NCBI GenBank assembly: GCA_002104895.1
Contig: MCFG01000207.1
Location: forward strand, 56,139-120,138
Source: Anaeromyces robustus
Lineage: Eukaryota > Neocallimastigomycota > Neocallimastigomycetes > Neocallimastigales > Neocallimastigaceae
Reading direction: 5' to 3'
Length of the DNA stretch: 64,000 nucleotides
Part shown: piece after piece, positions 1-11,855 of the stretch
How the letters are laid out: each line of letters starts with the position of its first letter
How positions within the stretch are numbered: the first letter of the stretch is position 1
Position numbers and translations under genes: made by a program
The notes under the pieces: generated by a model
Database searches by the model: none
What the model was told of the DNA's origin: nothing
Seen by the model: the letters and a program-made list of their open reading frames with translations, nothing else

Positions 1-3000
1 TATAGAAACTAGACCTGATGTTATTCCACTTTTCCCAATTAATTTTGTTGAATTTAAAAGACTTTTTGATGAAAACCATCCAAAATGTGAAATATGGGCA
101 AAGGGTATTAGTTCTTTATCAAGAAGATGTTTCCTTTCTGCTGGTGCTCCACCAAATTATGAAGTTATGTGTTGGTTTGAAAATAAATTTAAAATACCTG
201 TTAATAATGTATGTGGTGCCACTGAAGCTGGTCTTTTCTTGTATAAAGATATTGATAAACCTCAAGTTCCAGGAGAAACCAATTATGTTAGTCGTTGTCC
301 ATGGATTCATTTCCATATGGAACATATGTCAGATGATCCTAATGAAGGTGAATTATATATTTATAATCCTTTCGGTATATACGGTTATGCTACTAAAGCT
401 AAAAAGGGTGAATTCTATGAATCCACTTTGCCAAAAATACGTATTGATTTAGAACATGATGACTTATATAAAACAATTAATGGACTTGAATATTACAAAA
501 CTAATGATATTTGGAGACGTAGTACTGTATCAGGTGATTATGTTTATGTTGCTAGAGCTGATGATGTCATTAATTTTAGTAATGGATTAAAAATGAATCC
601 ATTACCATTTGAATCTACAGTTACTTATGAATGTAATGATATTAAACAATGTTGTTTACTTTTAGATGATACTCAATGTGAAGTTGTATGTTTTGTTGAA
701 CCAGAATGGTCTAAAATTATTATGGAGGATGGTAAACCTTTTGATACTACCATTAATCCAGAAAGTTTATCAAGAGAAGATCAAAATAAATTAAAAAAAA
801 TAGCTCAATCTCAAGTTTGGGATAGTATTTATCAAGTATTATCAAGAAGTGCTCAAAATATTAATAATTGGGCTAAACAACTTACTATTAATAATGTTTA
901 TGTTGTAGATTATGGTAAAAGATTCCCAACTACAGATAAAGGATCTTTATCTAGAAGAGTAGCCAAATTAGAATATTCTGAAGTTTTAAAAAAGATTTCT
1001 AAACTTATTAATGGTGAAATTGATAGTTTTGATGAAGATGTAAAGGAAGAAAATGAAAAAGAAAATGAAGAAGAAAAAGAAAAAGAAGTCATTGAAAATA
1101 ATAATACAAAAGAAATACAACCAAAAGATTCTACTACTCAAAAGGAAATTCCAAAAGAACAAGAAAATGAAAATAAAAAATCTCAAGAAGAAATTAATGA
1201 AGAAATTCAAGAAGCTATTAAATTAATTTATGAATCTATTAAAGAAATTGTTCCTTCTACTCCTGAATTTGAAGAATTTAATATTAATGCTCCATTTACT
1301 ATTTATAGTATTGATTCTATAGGTACACGTAAATTAACAAATATTTTAGCTAGAAGAACAGGAAAACCATTTACTTCATCTACTTTATTTAATTATGGTA
1401 CTACTTATGATCTTGCTAAATATATTACAGGTTATACTGATAAAGATAAATTTGGTAAAGATTTAATTCCAAAATCTATTGCTTCTAATAAAAAGGATAG
1501 TGATAGTAATAAAATTGCTATTATTGGTATGGCTTTACGTTTACCAGGTGCTATTAATAATGCTAAATCTTTCTGGATGGCTTTAGCTAAAGGTAAAGAT
1601 TGTGTTACTACACCAGTTAAAGATAGAAAATTACATCTTGGTTATGTGGATAAGCCTTCACATCTTTTAGGTGAAAATGAACATAATATTCCTCGTTGTG
1701 GTTGTTATGATACACGTTCAAATGTTGCTAAACCTTCTGAATTTGATGCTGAATTCTTTAATTGTCTTCCAGAAGAAGCTATGGCTCTTGATCCAAGACA
1801 TCGTTGGATATTAGAAACAAGTTGGGAAGCTTTAGAAAATTCAGGTATTGCACCAAATTCATTAGAAAATACAATTACTGGTGTTTTCCTTGGTATAAAT
1901 GATAGTCATGATTATCATGATTTAATGAAAGAAAATGGTATTACACCACCTATTGCTGCACATTCTACACCAAGTGGTATTGTTGGACGTCTTAGTTATT
2001 TCTATAAATTATTTGGACCTTCTTTCACTATTGATACCGCTTGTTCCACTGGTGCTTCTGCTTTACATTCTGCTTGTCGTTCATTACAATTTGGAGATTG
2101 TGATTTATCTATTGTTTCAGGTGTTAAATATTTATATACTTCAAATGACTTCCATAGAACAAGTATTGCACGTATGACTTCACCAAAGGGAAGATGTGCT
2201 ACTTTTGATAAAGATGCTGATGGATTTGCTCCAGGTGAAGGATGTGTTACTTTTATTCTTAAACGTTATGAAGATGCTATTCGTGATCATGATAATATTC
2301 TTTCTGTTATATTAGGTACTAGTAGTGGACAAAGTGGTATTAGACAATCTATTAGTGCCCCATCTTCAGATGGACAAGTTATTAATTTAAAAAGAGCTCT
2401 TCATTTTGCTGGTGTCAATCCATCCGATATTTCATTTGTTGAAACTCATGGTACAGGTACACCACTTGGTGATGCTATTGAAGTTAATGCTTTAAATCAA
2501 GTTTATAAAGGAACTCATACTTCTGAAAATCCATTAGTTATTGGTAGTGTTAAAACTAATATTGGTCATACAACAGAAGTTGCTGGTTTAGCAGGTGTTG
2601 CTAAAGTTATTTTATCTATGCAACATAAATATATTCCAAAGAATTTACATTTCAATACATTAAATCCAGAAATTGATATTGAATCTATTCCAATTCAAAT
2701 TGCTACTAAAACTATACCATGGGAAAATAAAAATAATAAACCACGTATTGCTCAAGTTTCATCCTTTGGTTTACAAGGAAGTATTGTTCATATTATTCTT
2801 CAAGAATACATTCCAGAAAAGGAACAAAAGGAACAAAATAATGAAATTGAAAAAATTGAAAAGAATAAAGATAGTAAAGAAGATCATATTTTAACTATTA
2901 GTGCTAAATCACCATTAGCTTTATTAGAATTAAGTAATAATTATTTAAATGTTTTAGAAAGTATGGAAGATAATGAAGAAAATATTGAAAATCTTTGTTA

Positions 3001-3104
3001 CACTTCTAATATTGGACGTCAACATTTCAATTATAGAATGAGTGCTATTGGTAAGAATGCTAATGAATTATATGAAGATCTTGAACAAAAAATTGAAACT
3101 TTTG

Positions 3105-3136
<32 letters not shown>

Positions 3137-4027
3137 ATTTCAAAGAATAGTCAAGGTATAACTCAAAATCTTGAAGTTTATGTTGAAAATGCTAAAGATA
3201 TTGATATTTCAACAAAGATTTTTGAAACTGTTGAAAAACTTGTTTCCACAGATAATATTTTCAAACAAACCTTTGAAAATTGTGAATCAGAAATTCAAAA
3301 TATTTTTGAAAATATTTCATTTAAAGAAACTATGGATGATACTGTATGTCAATTATTTATTCTTTCCTTCTATTATAGTTTACAACAATTTAATGACTCA
3401 TTAATCGTTAAAGATAATAGTAGTAAAGTTATTTATGGAGGTTTTGGACTTGGTGAATTAGTTAGTATTGTTATTGGAGGAGGATTAAATATTACATCCG
3501 CTTTCACTTTAATTAAATTATTATCTAATAATAAAATTAATGAAAATGAAATTTCATCATGGTATAATAACCAAGAAATTCCAAAATTCCAAAGAAGTGT
3601 TTATATTTCATCACTTGATAAGGTATTTAAGAATGGTGATATTCTTTCTCAAAAGGATATTCTTTCTATTATGGAAAATATTTATGAAATTAAGGATACT
3701 TCATCCTTTATTGAAAATTATGGTAACAAGAGTAATACTATGACCTTATATAGTATGACTGGTCATAATGAAGAAATTAAGAAAGAATGTAATTCCAAAT
3801 ATCCAAATCTTTCTATTACTGAATTTGTTGAATCTTCTACTACTGAAAAATCATTAATTAATCAATTCATTATGAATGAATATAATCAAGGAAAAACTAT
3901 TAATTGGGATATTTATAATTCTAGATTTGAAACTGAAGAAGACCATCAAAAACCACTTCAAAAAATTGAATTACCAAATTATCCATTCCAACGTTCCACT
4001 TATTGGCCAATTTCACTTAATAATTAA
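1..4027 (+). CDS. Hybrid NRPS-like/PKS megasynthase, 5'-truncated (A-ACP-KS-degenerate AT)
   Basis: The frame is open from base 2, so the gene starts left of the window; 1341 residues are visible. An adenylate-forming domain comes first: GATE at residues 72-75, YYKTND with Asp169, and an A10-type FPTTDKG with Lys313. An acidic linker leads to a carrier domain whose phosphopantetheine Ser is Ser439 (IDSIG, codon at 1316). A ketosynthase spans about 504-936, with active Cys681 in DTACSTG, His816 in ETHGTGTPLGD and His856 in TNIGHTTE. After a polyQ linker (3105-3135) comes an acyltransferase-like region where GHSxGE reads GFGLGE (Gly1149), so the nucleophile and preceding His are missing. The protein ends with the usual post-AT motif YPFQRSTYW. 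Expected role: activation of an acid and loading or condensation of a ketide; substrate unknown. No intron is seen in this part. Confidence 0.88.
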
Positions 4028-5016
4028 ATAGAAAAAAAAAAAAGTTTTCTTAAAAAAAAAAGAAAAAAAAAAAATTTAATATTTAATAATTTATAAAAAA
4101 AATTTTTTTTATAAATAATGAGACTAAAAAAAAAAAATTGTGTAAAATAATTTTTATACAATTATTTAAGATAATATTAATAATTAATAATTTTATTAAT
4201 TTTTCAATTATTGTTAAATATATATAAAAATAAATTAGTTTATCTTAGTTTCCTAACTAAATCCCTATAAAACTAAATATTAAATATATTATCCATAAAA
4301 TTAATTAACGATTAACCGTTATTTTTTATTAGATTAATTTTTTAATTATTGTTAAATATATATAAAAATAAATTTATTAGATTAATTTTTTTAATTATTG
4401 TTTAAGTATAAAAGACAAACAAGACAACACAAAACAAACGAACTAAACGAACCAAAAAAAAAAAAAAAAAAGATTAATAATTCTTTGATTTTATGATTCT
4501 TACACATTATTTAGATAGTAATAAAAAAAAATTAATATATATAATTTACAATATTTTAGAATATTATTAAAAAAAAAATAAAAATAATATAATATAGTTT
4601 TTTTAGTTTTTAGTTTTTTTTTTTTACAATAATAAAAAATAAAATATAAAACATAAAGAGATATAAAAAATAATTTTTATACTAAAAAATATACATATGT
4701 AGATAAATAAAAAAAAAAAAAATAAAAAAAAAAAAAAAAATAAAAAATAAAAAATAAAAAATAAAAAATAACAAAAAAAAAAAAAAAAAAAAAACTTTGT
4801 AACTTTGGATAATTCTAGTGTAAATAATAGAATTAAATAATATTGTTAAGGGGGGTTATAAAAAAAAGTAGGTAGTTCTAATAATAGAAATGTCGGTATA
4901 AAATGTCAGACTGTTTCTAGTACTTATATAACAAAATCTCCATTCTTTTTTTTTTTTTTTTGAGATCTTCTGGCACTATTGAATGATATAAATATCATTG
5001 CCTGCCTGTTGCCTAA

Positions 5017-5064
<48 letters not shown>

Positions 5065-5760
5065 ACAACATATATTTTGTTTAATAAATTCAAAAAATTA
5101 ACTTCTCCAAAAAGAACGTTAATATATTGATAATATAGTAGGATTGTAGGACAGTAGGATAAGCCTAGTAGGAAGGGGTAAAGGTTGATCCTTATTATCA
5201 ATTCAAGTGAAATTAGGATAGAATCAAAAAAAAAAGAAAAAAAAAAAGAATTTTTTTTTTTTTTTTTTACTTTAATTCTCTAAGTAGAATTTTAGGGTTA
5301 GTAATGGATTTATTGTTTTTAATGTATTTATTTAATGTATTTATTTAATACTATTACTTTAATACCCTCCAATCTAGTTGTATTATTCATTATTATCTAT
5401 AATATTTAACTGGTTTTTTTATTTTTTTTTTTAGTATCTTTTTTTTTATTATGTTTTTTTTTTTTTTTTTATGATTTATGTATATTAATATTTAAATTCA
5501 ATGATGTTACAAATTTTGTGCTTAAAAAAAAATTTCTTAATTATATATATAAAAAAAAAACAAATTTTTTTTTTAATATTATATTAAGATAGTAAAAAAA
5601 AAAAAGAAAAAGAAAACTTTTAAAAGTCATAATAATTATTAATATAATAATATTAATATATATATATAAGACCTTTTTTTTTTTTTTTTTGATAGTAAAA
5701 TATAAAATATAAAAAATTATTTATTTAAATATTCAATTATAATAGAATTGCTATTTTAAA

Positions 5761-5795
<35 letters not shown>

Positions 5796-6079
5796 ATGAT
5801 AATAGTTCATTGTTGTTAATAGAAAAAAAAAAAGTATAAATCATGTTTATTTAAACTTTCTTTTTTTTTGAAACAAATTTACATTTTCTATATAAACTAT
5901 ATATTTATATATATATATATATTTATTTTTTTTTTTTTTTTAATATTTTTGATTTATATTATAATCTATATTAAAAAAAAAAAAAAAAGATTTACTATAA
6001 AATTAAATAATCATAAGATATTGTTATATTTATATATAGCTTATTTGAATAAATATTATCTTTTATTTATTCTTATTTT
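4028..6079. other. Intergenic region with homopolymer tracts
   Basis: The 3' flanks of two convergent genes. The DNA is nearly all A/T, with long A runs (for example 5020-5062) and T runs. A less AT-biased stretch at about 4795-5220 holds G-runs and short non-repetitive sequence with no ORF and no tRNA fold that I recognise. Nothing else is seen. Confidence 0.6.
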
Positions 6080-7183
6080 TTAAAGACCACACCATTCTTG
6101 TTTTACAAAATCATAACCCCAATTACCTAATTCATTTTGATCATAAACTTGTGTATTATCTTTTTTACAACATGGATATCCATAATTTTTATGATTACAT
6201 TGAACATATTCACCTTCTTCTTCATTATTAATAATACTACTAGTTTCATTGACATTTTCATTTATATATGGCATAATTGGATTATTAGTTACATTGACAT
6301 TTTCATTTATATCTGGCACAATTGGATTATTAGTTTCATTGACATTTTCATTTATATCTGGCACAATTGGATTATTAGTTTCTTTTTCTTCTATTGGATT
6401 AATTGAATTGGTGAAATCATCATTAATATCTTCTTCAATATTTAAAACATTTGGAATACCTTTAACTTGATCTATAATTTTTTCATTAAGATAAGCTATA
6501 AAAATACATTGTTCATCAGTAGATTTTATAAAGAAACTTTTAAATCTTTCTAAATCGGATTTACTTTCATCATAAGTATTTAAATTATTGGTAATAATAT
6601 CATTAAATTGTTTTGTATAGTATTGAATATATTGATTAAATTCTGGACTATTTTTTTCAACTTCTGGATTTTGGACATATACAATATAATTATTACCTTT
6701 AGTTGGAGCTGGATTTTCGATATCATTTTCGTATGTATCATCCTCATTCTCATTTTCATCCTCATCCTCATCCTCATCAAGTTCCTTTTCAACAGATAAA
6801 ACATTTGAAATAGATTTAATTTTATCTAAAATGTTTTCATTAAGGTAAGCCATGAAAAGACATTGGGTATCATAAGTATGCATAAAGAAACTTTGATCAT
6901 AATTATGGAGTTCACTAACTTCACCATTTAATACTGGTACAAATTCATTTTGGAATTGAGTTAAGCTTGATTGATCTTCATAAGTATCTAAATTATTTAA
7001 AATAGTTTGACCAAATTCATCAATATAGTATTGAACAAATTTGTTGAATTCTGGACTAGTCTCTTCAAGTTCTGGATTTGGATTTTGAACATGAATAATA
7101 TAATTTTCACCTTTTTTAGGTGTAATAGCAAAAGTAAATAATACTTGAGTCAATAATATATAAAATAAACCAAATACTTTCAT
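6080..7183 (-). CDS. Secreted cellulosomal dockerin protein with two I9-like (subtilisin-propeptide-like) domains
   Basis: 367 residues, no intron. A signal peptide covers about residues 1-20. Two related domains follow (about 27-133 and 165-251). Each opens with a YI(I/V)xVQNP strand and closes with a QC(L/I)F(M/I)AYLNE...NVLxxE pattern, like the peptidase inhibitor I9 / subtilisin propeptide fold. An Asp/Glu-rich linker (135-155) separates them. Three copies of a 15-residue unit (NNPIVPDINENVN type, 269-313) form a second linker. The C-terminus (324-367) is a fungal dockerin (CBM10-like): Cys329, YGYPCC with Cys338 and Cys339, NWGYD, and WCGL with Cys365. The dockerin should bind a cellulosome scaffold. 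The I9-like domains suggest inhibition of a serine protease, by analogy with cellulosomal serpins, but no protease domain is present. The dockerin call is strong; the I9 call is a fold-level inference. Confidence 0.8.
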   Translation of the reverse strand: MKVFGLFYILLTQVLFTFAITPKKGENYIIHVQNPNPELEETSPEFNKFVQYYIDEFGQTILNNLDTYEDQSSLTQFQNEFVPVLNGEVSELHNYDQSFFMHTYDTQCLFMAYLNENILDKIKSISNVLSVEKELDEDEDEDENENEDDTYENDIENPAPTKGNNYIVYVQNPEVEKNSPEFNQYIQYYTKQFNDIITNNLNTYDESKSDLERFKSFFIKSTDEQCIFIAYLNEKIIDQVKGIPNVLNIEEDINDDFTNSINPIEEKETNNPIVPDINENVNETNNPIVPDINENVNVTNNPIMPYINENVNETSSIINNEEEGEYVQCNHKNYGYPCCKKDNTQVYDQNELGNWGYDFVKQEWCGL

Positions 7184-8490
7184 TTTTTTTTCGCTCTAAA
7201 ATAATATATAATAATATTTAAATTATATAAAAAGCAAAAAAAAAAAAAAAAAATAAAATAAAATTAATTCCATATTTTAATTATATATATATTTAATGAT
7301 ACTTTATTAACAATAATAATGATAATATAATATTACTTACATATTTTCAAAGAAATATAAATAAATATATTAATACAAGAATTTATACTTTGTTTTGTAA
7401 GTTTTTTAATTTTTATTATTCGGTTTTAATTTTAATTTTTATATATGAATTATTTATAATAAAATATTTAATGTGTTAATTTTTTTAATAAATTATATAT
7501 TTCAAGTATTATTATTATTATTATTATTATATTTAGTTTTATATACCTTTATCTAAAAAAAAAAAGATTATTTACAATGTTCAATAAAAATAATATTACA
7601 AAAAAATATTTTATTATAAATATTTATTTCTAAAGAATGTCGTAACAATAAAAAAAAAATATTTCTAAAAAGAAATTTAATTATTTTATATACTATTTTA
7701 TTTTATATATAATTTATAATTTATTATAACATTTTTTTAGAAAATACTATTTTGTTTTTGTGTCAATTTTAATAAATAGAATAAAAAAAAAAAAATCTTA
7801 TTATGTACTTATTTATTGGTCATTTTCGCATTTTCACATTTTCTTTTTTAACATTTTTTTTTTTACATTTTTTTAATTTTCTTTTTTAATATATATTAAA
7901 ATTAAAATTTTTATATATTAATATATATTAATATATATTAAACTTTCATTATTAATATTATTATTAATGTAACGATTTCTTTATTTTATTTTTTACTTTG
8001 GGTCTTTTTTATGTCCCTACACAACATTTTTTTTTAAGAATAAAATAAAATAAATATATATAAAGAATGAAAAAAAAAAAAGAAAAAAACAATAAATAAT
8101 ATTAAATAAATATTATAAAAACAGAAATTATAATAAATAAATTTTAATAATAATAATAATAATAATAATAAATATAGTAATAATAATAATTAATAATAAT
8201 AATAATTATAATAAGATAATAATAATAATTAATAATAGATAATAATACAAAATTACAATATTAAACTATGAGTAAAAAGTTTATTATTAATGACAGCATT
8301 ATTTATTATAAATTATTTAATTAATTATTAATAATTTATTACAGAAATTAATATAACTATATTAAAATTTATTGAAAAATTCATTTTTTACATTTTTAAT
8401 AATAATATCAAATATATTTTTTAATATAATATAATATATATTATAATAATAATAATATTAATAAAATAATTTAAACAAAAATAAATAACA

Positions 8491-8584
8491 TAAATGTTAA
8501 TATTTTTTAGACACTAAATAAAGTATACTATAAAAAATTAATAATATTTTGTGTTTCAAACAAACAAAAAAATATTAACATTTA
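8491..8584. repeat. 18-bp inverted repeat, hairpin or MITE-like
   Basis: TAAATGTTAATATTTTTT at 8491-8508 is repeated as its exact reverse complement at 8567-8584, leaving a 58-base spacer. Such a long exact inverted repeat with mixed sequence is more than AT background easily gives. No coding capacity. Confidence 0.6.
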
Positions 8585-8723
8585 TTACATAATAGTAATT
8601 TCAAAGGAAAAAAAAAAAATTTTTTTTAAAGTCCACACATACTATAGCCTAAACTTAATGTTTTTTTTTTTTTTTTTTTTTTTTTGAAAATTATTTTAAA
8701 TAATGTATTTTACATTTTATTTA

Positions 8724-8791
<68 letters not shown>

Positions 8792-9024
8792 TATAAATCA
8801 TTACAAAAGTAGTATATTTATATATCAAATATAGTAATATAATAATATAAAATATAATTATATATATATTAATAACAGCTAACATACACATAAATATAAT
8901 ATAAATATTTTAACCCTTCACTTCAATCATACTATATATCTATCTGTAAATAAGCATTAATATAATTAAATAAAACCATAGTTTAATATATATTATCTTT
9001 TTATCTTTTTAACTATTATAATAT

Positions 9025-9061
<37 letters not shown>

Positions 9062-10040
9062 TCTTGTCTTAATTTCAATATTCTTTTTTTATATAAATTT
9101 ATATAATATTATAACTATAACATAATTAGAATTTTAATAAATATTTTTAAATGATAACAACATTCGAAATATTTAAATATATTTAAAAAATACCTTTTTT
9201 TATAAAATTTCTTTTTTTTTTTCATTTAAATATTTAAATATTTAAATATTTAAATATATATATTTATTTTAATGTTCCTATTCTATATTTTAGATATTTC
9301 AGGTAATAGTGAATAATAAATAATAATTTCCTGTAATAGATTTTTTTGTTATTTTATATAATATTTTTATAATACATCAAATTTTATTTTTTTTTACGTT
9401 ACACAAAAATTTAAAATTTTATGTGGGTAAAGAAATGTTGACTATTGACTGTTGACTATACTAAAATATCTTGTTCATTTTCTATATATATATATAGTAT
9501 ATAAAAGATATAATAAAGTTAAATAAAAAAAAATGAATGCATTTGAATTAAGAAAATAAGACAATAATTGAAATAATAAATAAATAAATAATTAAAAATA
9601 TTTAAAAAACAATGTAATTTAAATAAAAAATTATATAATTATATACAATAAAAAGGCTAAAAAAAATTTTAGAAATATTTTTTTTTTTAGTTTCTATATA
9701 TTTGTTTTCTTCTTTTTTGTTCTATTATTAAAACTAAAACTAAATAATTATGTTATTAGATAGTATTAGTAAAATATAAAATATTATAATAAGTAAATAA
9801 ATAAAAGGTGTTTTAATTATAAAAATAAATTATTTATAAAAAAAAAAAAACAATTTAAGTTATTGCTATATCATTTTCAATTAAAACTTAAAAAAAATTA
9901 AACCTTTTTCATGAATTCTAAAAATATCATTTATATATATATATTATATGTAAATATTAATTCTATAAAATAAAAAATATATAAAATTTTTGTATAGAAT
10001 TTATGTTTTAACTAAAATCTCTATAAAATTCTATATATGA

Positions 10041-10446
10041 ATAAAAAAAAAAAGTCAAAATAAATTTTATAGCCAAGAAATTCTCCAACTTTTTTTCTTA
10101 AATATTTTTTTTTTTTTAAAATAATTAATAAAACATATTTCGATATATATTATCTATGCATTTTAAAATAAAGTTCTGTTTTATTAGAACTATTAAAATT
10201 AATAGTTTATTCATAAATTTATAAATATAAGCAAGCTAGCAAATAAAAAAAAAAAGTCAAAATAAATTTTACAGCCAAGAAATTCTCAACTTTTTTTTCT
10301 TAAATATTTTTTTTTTAAAATAATTAATAAAACATATTTCGATATATATTATCTATGAATTTTAAAATAAAGTTCTATTTTATTAGAACTATTATTAAAA
10401 TTAATAGTTTATTTATAAATCTATAAATATAAGCAAGCTAGCAAAC
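10041..10446. repeat. Tandem duplication, about 202-bp unit, two copies
   Basis: The stretch from 10041 (A-run, then GTCAAAATAAATTTTA) to the GCAAGCTAGCAAA motif near 10240 is repeated from about 10242 to 10446. The shared GTC anchor sits at 10054 and 10256. The copies differ by a few substitutions and small indels, so the duplication looks recent. No ORF. Confidence 0.85.
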
Positions 10447-11406
10447 AAGTGTATATTAAAAAAAATATAAAAATAAACAAAATAAATAATAAATTAACTT
10501 ATAGTTATGCCACTTTTTTTTTTAGTATTTTTATTTTTTTTTATAATATATATATATATAGTATATTAAAATGATCAATATTTATTATATTTATGATATG
10601 AGAATAATTATATTATTTTTCTCGGTATTTATATAAAAATGAATTTACGAGGAAGAAAAAAAAAAAAAATAAAACATATATTAGAATATATATTGGTAAT
10701 TTAACATATTTAGAAGTTTTGACTATTAATTTAATAAAAATAATATAAATAACAAAAATATATATATATATATATTGTAACAATAAAAAAATAAGATAAA
10801 TAAAAAAAGAGTTTATAATTTATATTCTATTAAATAAAACATTTTTTAAATGATAATATATATATATATTTTGTTTATATTAGAGTTATTTTAGTAAAAA
10901 ATTAGCATATTAACATTATTTATATTTATATTAAAAAATTATTAGTATGTAATTTAACAGAGATATTGATATTATAATATTATATATATATATGTTTATT
11001 TATGAAATTAATAAAATAATATAACTATAAAACTTTTTAAAAAATTTCGGTATTTCTTTTTTTTTTTTTTAAAAAAATTTTATTTATTATTAAAAAAAAG
11101 TAAAATACATTTTTTAAAGTTTTTTAAAATAAAGTTGTAAAGTATTTAAAAATGTGGGTGGCTTTTATTATATTAAAAAGATTATTTTTAGGACTTTATT
11201 ATATATAATATTTGATATAGTTGTTCATATGTGATATTATATATATATTATTGTATATAATTTATTTTATATTATTTATTTATTTACTTATTTTGACAAA
11301 AAATATCTTTACATTAAAAATCATACTATTTTTTTTTTATATTTTTTACATTATCGAAACGTTATTTGGAATAAAATTTTTTAGAAAATAATAATAATAA
11401 TAATAA

Positions 11407-11438
11407 TTTAAAGTTTTTATTATAATAAAAACTTTAAA
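11407..11438. repeat. Perfect 32-bp palindrome
   Basis: The 32 bases read identically on both strands: TTTAAAGTTTTTATTA followed by its reverse complement, with no spacer. It lies 415 bases upstream of the lectin/DUF4874 start. It could form a cruciform or be a site for a dimeric protein; function unknown. Confidence 0.7.
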
Positions 11439-11746
11439 AAAAAACATAAAAGCTAAAACTTAATGTATATATAAATTTCCGTTTTTAATATTTTATTAAA
11501 GTTTTTTTACATGAAAAGATGATTACGAGTATTTTATTTGTTTTTTTTTTTTAAAATCATTTATAAATTTACATCAAGTTAAACAATACGATAAACTTTA
11601 ATTTTTTTTAGCAGCATATCTTATCATTTAATTATTGAAATTGAAAAAAAAAAAAAAAAAAAAAAAAAAAATAAAAAAAATAAAAAAAATAAAAACTTTA
11701 TTTTTAAATAAAAAATTAAAATACTGTTGTAGCTGTATTTATAATA

Positions 11747-11794
<48 letters not shown>

Positions 11795-11813
11795 TTATTT
11801 ATTTTTCTTTTTT

Positions 11814-11852
<39 letters not shown>

Positions 11853-11855
<3 letters not shown>

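Larger units (their letters stand above)
7184..11852. other. Intergenic region, 4.7 kb
   Basis: Between the divergent dockerin and lectin/DUF4874 genes. It holds homopolymers, AAT and TA microsatellites (about 8726-8791, 11751-11786), an inverted repeat, a tandem duplication and a perfect palindrome, listed separately. No coding exon is recognised. The TA run and long T tract directly before 11853 probably lie in the promoter or leader of the next gene. Confidence 0.6.

Noticed and set aside
5013-5201. Short minus-strand frame ending in a Phe run
   Set aside because: It runs through an A/T homopolymer and has no domain or codon bias.
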